From Pseudaminobacter soli (ex Li et al. 2025) (lineage in GTDB: Bacteria > Pseudomonadota > Alphaproteobacteria > Rhizobiales > Rhizobiaceae), in assembly GCF_029892515.1 (NCBI RefSeq), contig NZ_JARXVF010000001.1, positions 1,364,001 through 1,428,000 on the forward strand: a DNA stretch of 64,000 bases. Direction: 5' to 3'. The stretch's first letter is position 1, and each line of letters begins with the position of its first letter. Of this stretch, positions 25,700 to 34,583 are shown piece by piece. The position numbers and the translations under genes are program-made. A model generated the notes under the pieces. The model did no database searches. It saw nothing but the letters and a program-made list of their open reading frames with translations, and was not told the origin of the DNA.

Positions 25700-25890
25700 C
25701 ATGGGTGACCGGAACAGGCAGGTCTCCTGACTTCCGGGTCGTCGCTTGTCCTTCGCCTTCCCAATCGCGCGATGCGCTCTTAGTGGCCTGTTGAAGGAAA
25801 GCTCGCCGGTTACAGTTGCGGGGGCAGTCTCGGCTTCGACCCGAAGGTCTCACCGTGTTCCCTTTTCATCCGCCGCGAAGCGGAACCAAT
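25700..25890 (-). promoter_or_regulatory. Cobalamin (B12) riboswitch controlling the btu operon
   Basis: Read on the minus strand, the B12 box AAGTCAGGAGACCTGCC occupies about 25717-25733. Upstream are the other conserved core blocks: GGGAACACGGTGAGACC near 25845-25862 and a GCCCCCGCAACTGTAACCGG block near 25806-25826, with a P1/P2-type stem near 25868-25888. The element sits 190 bases before btuB in the correct orientation, so it should shut the operon off when adenosylcobalamin is abundant. Edges are approximate. The rest of 25514-26022 is leader and divergent promoter DNA. Confidence 0.95.
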
Positions 25891-26022
25891 TCCGAATCGA
25901 TAGGTATCTACGCGGGCATCGAACGTCAACAGCACGGAGACGATACCCAAACCGTTGACACGACCGCCATGCATGACCGAAACCGTGAACCTGCCTGCAT
26001 CTCGCGGAAGGAATGGACAAAA

Positions 26023-27081
26023 ATGACCTCGCGCATCGAAACCCCTGCCGTGCTCGTCGATCTCGATCTGGCGCGCCGCAATGTCGAGAAGTTCCAGGCC
26101 TATGCCGACCGGAGCGGTCTTGCCGTGCGCCCGCACATCAAGACGCACAAGCTGCCGCAGATGGCCGAGATGCAGCTCGACGCCGGCGCCATCGGCATCA
26201 CCTGCCAGAAGGTTTCGGAAGCGGAGGCGATGATCGCTGCCAGCGACCGCATCACCGACGTCCTGATCACCTACAACATCATCGGCGAAGCCAAGCTCGC
26301 GCGCCTGGCAGGGCTCAACGACAAGGTCAGGCTCAGCGTGGTCGCCGACAATGCCGTCGTCGTCGACGGGCTCTCGGCCTTCTTCGCGAAACTAGAAAAG
26401 CCGCTGGCGGTGCTGGTGGAATGCAACACCGGCGCCAATCGCTGCGGCGTCTCGACGCCGGAAGAGGCAGCCGCCCTTGCACAGCGCATCGCGGCCGCAC
26501 CCCGTCTCGTCTTCGGCGGGTTGATGACCTATCCGCCGGTCGGCGCAGCCGCCGCGGTGCAGGATTTCATGACCAAGGCGCGCGATCTCATCGAGGCGAA
26601 CGGCATCGCGGTGCCGGTCATCACGTCGGGCGGCACGCCCAGCATGATGGACGCGGCGGAAGCCCCGATCGTCACCGAATACCGGCCCGGCACCTACATC
26701 TACAACGACCGGTCGCTGGTGGAGCGCGGCGCCTGTGCTTGGGAAGACTGCGCGTTGACGGTGCTCGCCACCGTGGTCTCGGTGCCCGCGCCCAACCGCG
26801 CCATCGTCGACGCCGGCAGCAAGGCACTGACCTCCGACCTGTTCGGCCTCACCGGATACGGCCACGTGCTTGGGCGCCCGCACATCGCCATCGACATGCT
26901 TTCGGAAGAGCACGGCCGGCTGGTCTCGCAAGGCGAGATCGGACTGACGGTCGGCCAACGCATCCGCATCGTGCCAAACCACGCCTGCGTCGTCGTCAAC
27001 ATGGTCGACGAGGTTCAGATCATTCGCGGGGAAGAGTTTATTGAGTCCTGGCCGGTGGTGGCGCGCGGCCGCATCACCTGA
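26023..27081 (+). CDS. D-threonine aldolase / DSD1-family PLP-dependent enzyme
   Basis: A 352-residue fold-type III PLP enzyme. The N-terminal alanine-racemase-like barrel carries the cofactor lysine in VRPHIKTHKLPQMAEMQL (residues 33-50), and LVECNTGANRCGV and VITSGGTPSM are phosphate- and substrate-binding loops. The C-terminal domain ends with PNHACVVVNMVDEVQII, containing the His-x-Cys metal ligands of D-threonine aldolase and eukaryotic-type D-serine dehydratase. The start at 26023 (MTSRIETPAVLVDL) has ggaagga upstream; the longer open frame runs through the riboswitch and is not credible. Exact D-amino acid unknown. Confidence 0.88.
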   Translation: MTSRIETPAVLVDLDLARRNVEKFQAYADRSGLAVRPHIKTHKLPQMAEMQLDAGAIGITCQKVSEAEAMIAASDRITDVLITYNIIGEAKLARLAGLNDKVRLSVVADNAVVVDGLSAFFAKLEKPLAVLVECNTGANRCGVSTPEEAAALAQRIAAAPRLVFGGLMTYPPVGAAAAVQDFMTKARDLIEANGIAVPVITSGGTPSMMDAAEAPIVTEYRPGTYIYNDRSLVERGACAWEDCALTVLATVVSVPAPNRAIVDAGSKALTSDLFGLTGYGHVLGRPHIAIDMLSEEHGRLVSQGEIGLTVGQRIRIVPNHACVVVNMVDEVQIIRGEEFIESWPVVARGRIT

Positions 27082-27096
27082 GGAGGGAGCGGCGGC

Positions 27097-27501
27097 TTAT
27101 GCCGCCAGCGCCGCGCATTTGGCGCAGGTGCCGCGAAACTCGATGACCGCCTTCTTGGCTGCAAAGCCGGTGGAGCAGACCCAGGCGTCGAGCTGCTTGC
27201 CGACGGCCTCATCGGAAAATTCGGCGACCTGGCCGCATTTATCGCAGATGGCGAAGGCGATCATGCGGTGGCTGTGGTCGTGCGGCTCAGAGCAGGCAAC
27301 GAAGGCGTTCATGCTCTCGAGGCGATGGACGAAGCCGGCATTCATCAGCCCGTCGAGCGCCCGATAGACCTGTAAAGGCGCGCGAAAACCCTGATCGCGC
27401 AGCTGATCGAGCAGCATATAGGCGCTGAGCGGCCCGCTGGACGCCTCGAGTTTCTCGAGTACGCGAAGCTGGTTTTTCGTCAGCGTATCCCTTGCCGCCA
27501 T
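27097..27501 (-). CDS. zur: Fur-family transcriptional regulator, Zur type
   Basis: A 134-residue Fur-fold repressor. The N-terminal winged helix includes LTKNQLRVLEKLEASSGPLS and the recognition-helix region PLQVYRALDGLMNAGFVHRL; the C-terminal dimerisation domain has the HDHSHRM metal site and two CxxC structural zinc sites (CDKCGQ and CAKC). These features fit Zur rather than Fur or Irr. The start at 27501 follows aaggaga; the frame is open further upstream but without similarity. No zinc transporter is adjacent, so its targets lie outside the window. Convergent with the aldolase-like gene. Confidence 0.85.
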   Translation of the reverse strand: MAARDTLTKNQLRVLEKLEASSGPLSAYMLLDQLRDQGFRAPLQVYRALDGLMNAGFVHRLESMNAFVACSEPHDHSHRMIAFAICDKCGQVAEFSDEAVGKQLDAWVCSTGFAAKKAVIEFRGTCAKCAALAA

Positions 27502-27693
27502 GATGTTGCTCTCAATCTCCTTGCCTGCCGTCGAAACTTGGCCCGAAACGGCAGGATTGTCACCTCCCGACTTCAAATAGCGATTGGCGGGCAAAATTGC
27601 CACCTTAGGGGGAGCTTTGACCGGAACGTGAAGCCCTGATCCAGCCCGCGATCTCTCGCGGGCCGGCAATCAAACACCCCGTCCCGCGCCGAG

Positions 27694-28995
27694 TTATCCC
27701 TTGGCCAGTTCGGCTTCCACGGCCGCCGAGATGGCGAGCAGGCGATGGTCGTGGCCGTTGCGGGCAAACAGCATGAGCCCCGCCGGAAGCTCCATGCCGG
27801 GCATTGGCAGCGAAATGGCGCTGAGATCGAACTGGTTGCCGACCTGCGGGTTGCGCAGCACGATGTCGTCCGTCTGGTCCTGCGCGTCGAGGTCGTTTTC
27901 CACCGAAGCAATGAGCGGCGCGAGGATCGGCGCGGTGGGCAGCGCGAGCACGTCGAGCGGCGCAAGACGCTCGTCCATGGCGCGGGCAAGTGCTGTGCGG
28001 CGTTCGATCAGCTTGATGTAGCCTGTGGCCGAGACGGTGGCCCGCCGCTTGAGCGTGCGGGTAACGCGGGGATCGACCTGCGCGCACAGTGCGTCGTCGG
28101 CCAGCCAGTCGGCATGCAGCGCGGCGGCCTCGATGCCGGCGATGGAGCCTTTGCTCGTGGCCTCGACCATGGCGTCGACAAGATCGTCGATGCGATGATC
28201 GACGATGCGAGCGCCCGCCGCTTCGAGCAGGCGCAGGCTGCGCTGGAAGGCGGCTTCGACCGCCGGCTCCATGCCTTCGAGCAGGCGGCCCTGCGGCAGG
28301 CCGACGCGCAGGCCCGCGAGCGGCATGGCGCGCAGCTCGGCAACTTCCTCGCCGGCCATGATGGCATCGGCCAGCGCGCAATCGGCCACGCTTTTGGCGA
28401 GCGGGCCGATCGAATCCAGCGTAAACGACAGCGGGAACACGCCGTCGCGCGGCACGCGCCGGGCCGTGGGTTTGAAGCCGACCACGCCGTTGAGTGCCGC
28501 CGGAACGCGGATGGAGCCGCCCGTATCCGAGCCGATGGCGATCTCGCTGGTGCCTTCGCCTGCGGAAACGCCGGCGCCCGAGGACGAGCCGCCGGGGATG
28601 CGCGCCGGATCGGCCGCATTGCCCGGCGTGCCGAAATTCGGATTGGTGCCGACCGCGGTGAAGGCATACTCGGTCATGGCCGTCTTGCCGACGATGACGG
28701 CGCCCGCCTGGCGCAGGCGGCGCACGATCGTTGCGTCGCGCTCGGCCGGCGCGGCCGTGCGGCGGATCGCCGAGCCGGCCAGCGTGGTTTCGCCGGCGAC
28801 GTCGAACAGGTCCTTGATCGAGACGATCCTGCCGTCCAGCGCGCCCAGCGAAACGCCGGCCTTGCGGCGGGCGTCCGCTGCGTCGGCCGCAGCGCGCGCG
28901 GCATCGGCATAGACGGAAGTGAAGACGCGTTCCTCGGCTGCCCGGGCTGCCAGGCGGGTAAGGACGGCTTCTAGACGATCACGGCTTGACTGCAT
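27694..28995 (-). CDS. Amidase signature family hydrolase
   Basis: A 433-residue amidase-signature enzyme with the Ser-cisSer-Lys triad: Lys in VSIKDLFDVAGE (near residue 56), the Gly/Ser-rich GGSSSGAGVSAGEG (near 131) and the nucleophile Ser in IGSDTGGSIRVPAA. The length and the short C-terminal part match GatA-related amidases and AtzF-like hydrolases, but no gatB or gatC is near, so it is not the glutamyl-tRNA amidotransferase subunit. It may hydrolyse a small amide such as an allophanate or malonamide-type compound; the substrate is unknown. Confidence 0.88.
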   Translation of the reverse strand: MQSSRDRLEAVLTRLAARAAEERVFTSVYADAARAAADAADARRKAGVSLGALDGRIVSIKDLFDVAGETTLAGSAIRRTAAPAERDATIVRRLRQAGAVIVGKTAMTEYAFTAVGTNPNFGTPGNAADPARIPGGSSSGAGVSAGEGTSEIAIGSDTGGSIRVPAALNGVVGFKPTARRVPRDGVFPLSFTLDSIGPLAKSVADCALADAIMAGEEVAELRAMPLAGLRVGLPQGRLLEGMEPAVEAAFQRSLRLLEAAGARIVDHRIDDLVDAMVEATSKGSIAGIEAAALHADWLADDALCAQVDPRVTRTLKRRATVSATGYIKLIERRTALARAMDERLAPLDVLALPTAPILAPLIASVENDLDAQDQTDDIVLRNPQVGNQFDLSAISLPMPGMELPAGLMLFARNGHDHRLLAISAAVEAELAKG

Positions 28996-29058
28996 GGCTC
29001 TCCCCCAACTTGCTTCGAACCGGCGCGATTGGGTAAAAGGAGCGCTGCGTTCCGTGAA

Positions 29059-29117
29059 AGGACGCTATCCATCTAATCAATCACGATTTTTCGGAAGAAC
29101 CGGTTCCCACTTTTCGG
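29059..29117. repeat. Rhizobial-type interspersed palindromic repeat, copy 2
   Basis: The segment aaggacgct followed by tttttcggaagaaccggttcc and cacttttcgg resembles the copy at 738-811 in layout: a ggacgct lead and then an inverted pair (ttttcgg/ccg..ttttcgg) around an accggt centre. It occupies most of the gap between the amidase gene and the M14-family gene, just before the latter's start. Confidence 0.6.
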
Positions 29118-29154
29118 AGAGTCGGTCAAGCACAGAGCACGCAAGGGGAGAAAG

Positions 29155-30213
29155 ATGCAGAAAACGATCGAGACGATCCGGGGCAACAGCGACGGCGTAA
29201 CCTATGAATTCCCCGTCCTCCGCATCGCCGGCTCCTCGCCCGATGCGCCGAACGCCTATATCCAGGCAGCACTTCACAGCGACGAGCTGCCCGGCGTGGT
29301 GGCCATCGACGTGCTGATGCCCAAGCTGCGCAAGGCCGAGGCCGAAGGCCGCGTGCGCGGCAACCTCACCATCGTGCCGCGCGCCAACCCTGTGGGCCGT
29401 GCACAGCAGTTCTTCGGTGCTGCGCAAGGACGCTACCACCTCGGCTCGCGCACCAATTTCAACCGCGACTTCCCGCGGCTCGACCGGCCCGATGCGAAGC
29501 TTCTGCCCGGCGACGACCAGCCGCTCAACGCAGACGACCGGCTGAAGGCGCGCCTGATCAAGCTTTCGCTCGGCCACGAGATCGTGCTCGACCTGCACTG
29601 CGACGACGAGGGCCTTCCTTACCTCTATATCCAGAGCGACCTGTGGCCGGCCATGGCCGACTGCGCGGCCTGCATGGGCGTGGAGGCAGTGGTACTGTGG
29701 AGCGACGAGTCGGGCGCATCCTTCGACGAGGCGTCGCTGCGCCCCTATCTGAAGCTGCCGGCGGCAGAAGCGCAGCTTGATCGCCGCGTCGTCACCACGG
29801 TGGAATATCGCGGCATTCTCGACGTCGAGACGCGCTTTGCCGAAGCCGATGCCGAGGGCATCTACCGGCTGCTGGTGGCCCGCGGCGTGATCGAGGACAA
29901 ATCGGTCGAGACGCCGAAGGAGTTCAAGGGCGAGATCGTGCCGATCGATCACATAGATATGATGCCCGCTCCGGCGGCCGGCGCCGTCCTCTATGACGTC
30001 AAGCCCGGCGACCGCGTGAAGGCCGGTCAGCGGCTGGCGACGATCGTGTCGGCCCCCGGCGAGGAAGGCGGCCGCGTCGAGGTGCTTGCCCCGCAGGACG
30101 GCTTCATTCTCACCCGCCGCGCCACCCGCGCTACCCGTGCAGGCGACGATCTGGTCAAGCTGGCCGGCGTGACACGCAGCGCCGATGCACGCTCCGGCGC
30201 GCTGGAACAGTAG
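29155..30213 (+). CDS. Succinylglutamate desuccinylase/aspartoacylase family (M14) zinc hydrolase
   Basis: A 352-residue carboxypeptidase-like deacylase. Zinc ligands are visible in QAALHSDELPGVVAIDVL (His and Glu, residues 39-56) and IVLDLHCDDEG (His), and TNFNRDFPRL is the substrate-carboxylate-binding loop. The C-terminal part is a beta-rich lipoyl-like domain (VKPGDRVKAGQRLATIVSAP) often seen in this family. It likely removes an acyl group from an N-acyl amino acid or related compound. It is divergent from the amidase gene, and the two hydrolases could belong to the same catabolic route. Confidence 0.88.
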   Translation: MQKTIETIRGNSDGVTYEFPVLRIAGSSPDAPNAYIQAALHSDELPGVVAIDVLMPKLRKAEAEGRVRGNLTIVPRANPVGRAQQFFGAAQGRYHLGSRTNFNRDFPRLDRPDAKLLPGDDQPLNADDRLKARLIKLSLGHEIVLDLHCDDEGLPYLYIQSDLWPAMADCAACMGVEAVVLWSDESGASFDEASLRPYLKLPAAEAQLDRRVVTTVEYRGILDVETRFAEADAEGIYRLLVARGVIEDKSVETPKEFKGEIVPIDHIDMMPAPAAGAVLYDVKPGDRVKAGQRLATIVSAPGEEGGRVEVLAPQDGFILTRRATRATRAGDDLVKLAGVTRSADARSGALEQ

Positions 30214-30282
30214 CCGTCAAAGCTCGATTTCGGCCCGTTTCACACCGCAAACGGGCCGTTCAGGCTGTGCGATGTAACAAAA

Positions 30283-30300
30283 CTGACATGTAACTGACAC
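30283..30300 (+). promoter_or_regulatory. PHO box upstream of phnC
   Basis: The sequence CTGACAT-GTAA-CTGACAC is a 7-4-7 direct repeat that differs from the rhizobial PhoB consensus CTGTCAT-N4-CTGTCAT at only a few positions. A weaker third half-site (ATGTAAC) sits 11 bases upstream at 30272. It lies 70 bases before the phnC start, so PhoB should activate the operon in phosphate limitation. Confidence 0.85.
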
Positions 30301-30369
30301 GGCGGTTTCATGTTGGTCCATTAGCGGAGTCTTCCCAAGAGGCTGGTACAGCCAAACAGGGAAGCCGCT

Positions 30370-31212
30370 ATGCTCGAAATCCGCAATGTCTCGCGCCGCT
30401 TTGGCAAGAAGACCGCCGTAGACAGCGTCGCGCTCGAAATCGAACAGGGCCAGATGGTCGGCATCATCGGTCGCTCCGGCGCCGGCAAGTCGACCCTTCT
30501 GCGCATGATCAATCGCCTCATCGATCCCACCGACGGGGCGATTTTTTTTGACGGCAAGGAAGTGTCGGCCCATCGCGGCTCCACTCTGCGCCGCTGGCAG
30601 CGCGACTGCGCCATGGTGTTCCAGCAGTTCAACCTGGTGCCGCGCATCGACGTGCTGACCAACGTCCTGCTCGGACGCCTCAACCACCGCTCCACCGCGC
30701 TCAACCTGATGGGCATCTTCTCCCGCGAGGAACGCGCGATGGCGCTTGCAGCACTCGAGCGGCTGGACATTGCCCAGACCGCGCTGCAGCGCGCCGGCAC
30801 GCTTTCGGGCGGCCAGCAGCAGCGCGTGGCGATCGCCCGCGCCCTGATGCAGCAGCCCAAGCTGATCCTCGCCGACGAGCCGATCGCCTCGCTCGACCCG
30901 ATGAACGCCAAGGTGGTGATGGACTCGCTGCGCGACATCAACCTGCGCGAAGGCATCACCGTCATCACCAACCTGCACACGCTCGACACCGCGCGCGCCT
31001 ATTGCAACCGCATCATCGGCATGGCGGGCGGCAAGGTGGTGTTCGACGGCCCGCCGGAGGAGCTGACCCGCGAAGCGGTGCGCCTGGTTTACGGCGCCGA
31101 CGCCAATGGCGAGGAAATCTCCGAAGCCATCACCTCTACCAGCATCCGCGCCGAGCGGCTGCCCAGAATAGAATCCGCCGGAAGCCTCGTGCCCGCCTTT
31201 GCCGGGCACTGA
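30370..31212 (+). CDS. phnC: Phosphonate/phosphate ABC transporter ATP-binding protein
   Basis: A 280-residue ATPase with Walker [16 protein letters not shown] (residues 37-51), signature [19 protein letters not shown], Walker [13 protein letters not shown] and H-loop VITNLHTLD. The segment [21 protein letters not shown] is typical of PhnC. First gene of a four-gene operon equivalent to phoCDET of Sinorhizobium, which imports phosphate and phosphonates at high affinity. No C-P lyase genes (phnG-M) are in the window, so uptake rather than cleavage is what this locus supplies. Confidence 0.95.
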   Translation: MLEIRNVSRRFGKKTAVDSVALEIEQGQMVGIIGRSGAGKSTLLRMINRLIDPTDGAIFFDGKEVSAHRGSTLRRWQRDCAMVFQQFNLVPRIDVLTNVLLGRLNHRSTALNLMGIFSREERAMALAALERLDIAQTALQRAGTLSGGQQQRVAIARALMQQPKLILADEPIASLDPMNAKVVMDSLRDINLREGITVITNLHTLDTARAYCNRIIGMAGGKVVFDGPPEELTREAVRLVYGADANGEEISEAITSTSIRAERLPRIESAGSLVPAFAGH

Positions 31213-31291
31213 ACGACCGTGATCGTCTCGCCCGCGTAAAGGGCCACTAGCTGCCAACCGCAACGACACTTCGACCCAACAGGAGTACACC

Positions 31292-32206
31292 ATGTCGCTC
31301 AAGAAAGCCCTTCTGGGCGCGCTTGCTCTCGCCCTCTCGTGCGGCACTGCCGCCCGCGCCGAAACCGTGGAAACCTTCCGCGTCGGCATCCTCGGCGGCG
31401 AGAACGAAGCCGACAGCCTGCGCAACTACCAGTGCGTCGCCGACAAGCTTCCGGCCGCCATCGGCGTGAAGGAAGTGAAGCTGTTCCCGGCCACCGACTA
31501 TGACGGCGTCATCCAGGGCCTGCTGGGTGGCACGCTCGACTACGCCGAGCTCGGTGCCTCCGGCTACGCCAAGATCTACCTGGCCAACCCCAAGGCGGTC
31601 GAGCCGATCCTGACCACCGTTCAGACCGACGGCTCCAAGGGCTATTACTCGATCATGGTCGCCCGCAAGGACTCGGGCATCAAGACGCTCGCCGACATGA
31701 AGGGCAAGAAGCTCGGCTTTGCCGATCCGGACTCGACCTCGGGCTACCTGATCCCCGTCACCTCGCTGCCGAAGGACCTCAACAACGTTGCGGTCAAGGA
31801 CTTCTTCGGCGAGACCGGCTTCGGCGGCGGCCATGAGAACCTCGTCCTCGCCGTCAAGGACGGCAAGTTCGACGCCGGCACCACCTTCGGCTCGGGCGTA
31901 GGCAACTTCGACGAGGGCTACACCTCCGGCAACCTGCACAAGATGGTCGCCAAGGGCATGATCGACATGAAGGACTTCGTCGAGCTCTGGAAGTCGCCGC
32001 TGATCCCGAACGGCCCGATCGTCATCCGTTCCGCTCTCGACGCCGACCTCAAGGCCAAGTTCAAGCAGTTCATGGCCGACCTGCCGAAGTCCGACCCGGC
32101 CTGCTTCTCGGCGATCGCCGGTGGCGACTTCACCAGCTACACCGAAGTGACGCCGGAATTCTACCAGCCGATCATCGACGCCCGTAAGGCGCAGATCGGC
32201 GGCTAA
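31292..32206 (+). CDS. phnD: Phosphonate/phosphate ABC transporter substrate-binding protein
   Basis: A 304-residue periplasmic protein with a signal peptide (KKALLGALALALSCGTAARA) cleaved near residue 23. The mature part has PhnD-family blocks LLGGTLDYAELGASGYAKIY, GYYSIMVARKDSGIKTLADM and FADPDSTSGYLIP, the last forming the phosphonate pocket with Ser/Thr residues. It directly follows phnC with an 80-base gap and a good ribosome-binding site (aggag). A stem-loop after its stop codon probably stabilises this cistron so that the binding protein is made in excess. Confidence 0.95.
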   Translation: MSLKKALLGALALALSCGTAARAETVETFRVGILGGENEADSLRNYQCVADKLPAAIGVKEVKLFPATDYDGVIQGLLGGTLDYAELGASGYAKIYLANPKAVEPILTTVQTDGSKGYYSIMVARKDSGIKTLADMKGKKLGFADPDSTSGYLIPVTSLPKDLNNVAVKDFFGETGFGGGHENLVLAVKDGKFDAGTTFGSGVGNFDEGYTSGNLHKMVAKGMIDMKDFVELWKSPLIPNGPIVIRSALDADLKAKFKQFMADLPKSDPACFSAIAGGDFTSYTEVTPEFYQPIIDARKAQIGG

Positions 32207-32222
32207 TAGTCCTCCCAAGACG

Positions 32223-32254
32223 ATGGCCGGGTGCGAACAGCGCCCGGCCATTTT
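32223..32254 (+). terminator. Intra-operon stem-loop between phnD and phnE
   Basis: A perfect 9-bp stem atggccggg (32223-32231)/cccggccat (32243-32251) followed by tttc. It is terminator-like but lies inside the operon, as often found after binding-protein genes. It likely gives partial termination or mRNA 3'-end protection so that phnD exceeds the permease transcripts. Confidence 0.65.
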
Positions 32255-32283
32255 CATAACTGAGTTTTCAAAGTGGAGACGGC

Positions 32284-33243
32284 ATGAGCCAGACTGCCCA
32301 CACCCTGTCCGCCGAAGGCCTCGCCATCGAGCGGCACTGGCATGAACTGGCGGCACGGCGCCGTCTCTACACTGCCCTCATCGTCGGCGTGCTGGCGATC
32401 GCACTTGGCAGTTCGCTCTGGTTCGCCAACGAATCCAACGCCGGCAAATTCCTCGACCGGCTGCCGCATTTCTTCGACTTCGCCGGCGACATGCTGCCCC
32501 GTGACGGCTGGGAGATGTGGCGCGCGCTGTTCGACCGGCCCTCGCCCTATTTCGACGGCAGCCTGAAATACGACTACCCCGAAGGCCGCGTCTATCTGTT
32601 CGGCTCGGGCTTCTACGTCCCCGAATATTTCTACAAGATGCTGGAGACGCTGAACATCGCAGCGCTGTCGACGCTGATCGGCTTCGTCTTCGGCTTCATG
32701 CTCTGCTTCCTGTCCGCCAAGAACCTGGTGGCCAACTGGCTGCTGCGCTTCGTGGTGCGGCGCTACATGGAAATCCTGCGCGCCTTCCCGGAGATCGTCA
32801 TTGCCGGTTTCTTTGCCGCCGTGCTGTCGCTGGGCGCCATTCCGGCGATCTTCGCGGTGGGCATCCACACCATCGGCGCGCTGGGCAAACTGTTCTACGA
32901 GGTGGTCGAGAACGCCGACATGAAGGCCGAGGAAGGCTTGCGCGCGGTGGGCGCCAACTGGTTCGAGCGCGTGGGCTACGCCATCGTGCCGCAGGTGATG
33001 CCCAACTTCATGTCCTATGCGCTGCTGCGCTTCGAGATCAATGTGCGCGCCTCCACCATCATCGGCGCGGTCGGCGGCGGCGGCATCGGCGAGGAGCTGC
33101 GCCTGTCGATCGGGCGCGGCCATGAGGCCAAGACGCTCGCCATCATCCTTCTGTTGTTCACCACCATCGTCGCGGTCGACCAGCTATCCGCCTGGCTGCG
33201 CGCCAAGCTGGTGGGCGCACAATCCTTCGACTTCGGACGCTGA
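32284..33243 (+). CDS. phnE: Phosphonate/phosphate ABC transporter permease 1
   Basis: A 319-residue inner-membrane permease. One N-terminal membrane helix (LIVGVLAIALGSSLWF) is followed by a periplasmic loop and a five-helix BPD_transp_1 core. The cytoplasmic coupling motif around VVENADMKAEEGLRAVGANW (the EAA-like loop) and the C-terminal GAVGGGGIGEELRLSIGRG fit PhnE. It ends two bases before the start of the second permease gene, so both are co-translated and probably form a heterodimeric channel with PhnC. Confidence 0.94.
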   Translation: MSQTAHTLSAEGLAIERHWHELAARRRLYTALIVGVLAIALGSSLWFANESNAGKFLDRLPHFFDFAGDMLPRDGWEMWRALFDRPSPYFDGSLKYDYPEGRVYLFGSGFYVPEYFYKMLETLNIAALSTLIGFVFGFMLCFLSAKNLVANWLLRFVVRRYMEILRAFPEIVIAGFFAAVLSLGAIPAIFAVGIHTIGALGKLFYEVVENADMKAEEGLRAVGANWFERVGYAIVPQVMPNFMSYALLRFEINVRASTIIGAVGGGGIGEELRLSIGRGHEAKTLAIILLLFTTIVAVDQLSAWLRAKLVGAQSFDFGR

Positions 33244-33245
33244 CC

Positions 33246-34583
33246 ATGACGCTCCTTTCCGCCGCCCAACTGTCCGAGATCGAAAGCCGTCATCCGGACG
33301 TGTTCCACCGGCCGCTGCTCAAGCGCTCGCTGCCCCTGCTGATCCTGCTCGGCACTGTTCTCTACGTCGCCTATTGCTGGTGGTTCTTCTCCATCGGCAC
33401 TGTGATTGCCGGCGGCCAGTGGGAGCGCGCCGAGATCTATGCGCGGCAGTGGTATTCCTATGACCTCAGGCCCACGATCCGCTTCTCCGGGGACGAGGCC
33501 AAAGTAACCTGGCCCCGCTTCTCGCCGCTCGGCGACAATCCCAAGCCCGATTGGGTGGTTCAGGACGGCGCCAGGATCACGGTGGACTTCGGCTCCGCCG
33601 GTCGCATCGTCGCCGATGCCAAGCAGGTCGAGGTCGAGCATCGCGGCGAGAAGCTGACAGTGCTTGTCGAACCGACAGGCGCCAGGCCGCAGGGCGAGCT
33701 GCCCAGCTGGGCAACGCTGCGCGAAGACGAGGTGAAGGCCGATTTCGGCTTTGCCGGCGAAGTGCGCATCATGCCCGAGCGCGTGTCGCTCAGCCGCCGC
33801 TTCCTGGGCTGGCCGAACTTCCTGTTCGATCCGCACTCGCCCTTCTGGGGCAAGCCGCTCTCCGAAGTGGCGGGCCTGATCGTCTCTGGCGAACGCATCA
33901 AGCCGGAGATGTCGAACGCGGCACTCGCCTTCGACAACATCTGGAACAACTCGCAATGGCAGCATGGCGACGTCTGGACGAAGCTGTTGCAGACCATCGT
34001 GATGGCCTTCGTGGGCACGCTGTTCGCCTCCTTCGTGGCGCTGCCGCTAGCCTTCCTGGCTGCGCGCAACATCACGCCGAACTTCTTCGCCAACCAGTTG
34101 ACGAAGCGCTTCTTCGACTTCCTGCGTTCGGTGGACATGCTGATCTGGGCGCTGTTCTTCACCCGCGCCTTCGGCCCGGGACCGCTGGCCGGCATCTCGG
34201 CGATCTTCTTCACCGACACCGGCACGCTCGGAAAAGTCTATTCCGAAACGCTGGAGAACATCGACGACAAGCAGCGCGAAGGCGTTCGCTCGGTGGGCGC
34301 CTCGCCCGTGCTGGTGCAGCGCTATGGCGTTGCACCGCAGGTCATGCCGGTGTTCCTCAGCCAGGCACTCTATTTCTGGGAATCCAACACGCGCTCGGCC
34401 ACCATCATCGGCGCGGTGGGCGCGGGCGGCATCGGCCTAAAACTCTGGGAAGCCATGCGCACCAATTCGAACTGGTCCAACGTGGCCTACATGGTGCTGC
34501 TGATCCTGATCGTCGTGTTCATCTTCGACAACATCTCCAACGCGCTGCGCCGCCGTCTAATGGAAGGCAGCGCGGGACGGTAG
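33246..34583 (+). CDS. phnE2: Phosphonate/phosphate ABC transporter permease 2
   Basis: A 445-residue PhnE/PhoT-type permease, longer than permease 1 because of a periplasmic insertion of about 170 residues after the first membrane helix (residues 60-230). The transmembrane core starts near VWTKLLQTIVMAFVGTLFAS, and the coupling loop is SETLENIDDKQREGVRSVGA; the end shows GAVGAGGIGLKLWEAM. The enlarged version as second permease is usual in rhizobial phoCDET operons. Last gene of the operon; no clear terminator immediately follows. Confidence 0.93.
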   Translation: MTLLSAAQLSEIESRHPDVFHRPLLKRSLPLLILLGTVLYVAYCWWFFSIGTVIAGGQWERAEIYARQWYSYDLRPTIRFSGDEAKVTWPRFSPLGDNPKPDWVVQDGARITVDFGSAGRIVADAKQVEVEHRGEKLTVLVEPTGARPQGELPSWATLREDEVKADFGFAGEVRIMPERVSLSRRFLGWPNFLFDPHSPFWGKPLSEVAGLIVSGERIKPEMSNAALAFDNIWNNSQWQHGDVWTKLLQTIVMAFVGTLFASFVALPLAFLAARNITPNFFANQLTKRFFDFLRSVDMLIWALFFTRAFGPGPLAGISAIFFTDTGTLGKVYSETLENIDDKQREGVRSVGASPVLVQRYGVAPQVMPVFLSQALYFWESNTRSATIIGAVGAGGIGLKLWEAMRTNSNWSNVAYMVLLILIVVFIFDNISNALRRRLMEGSAGR

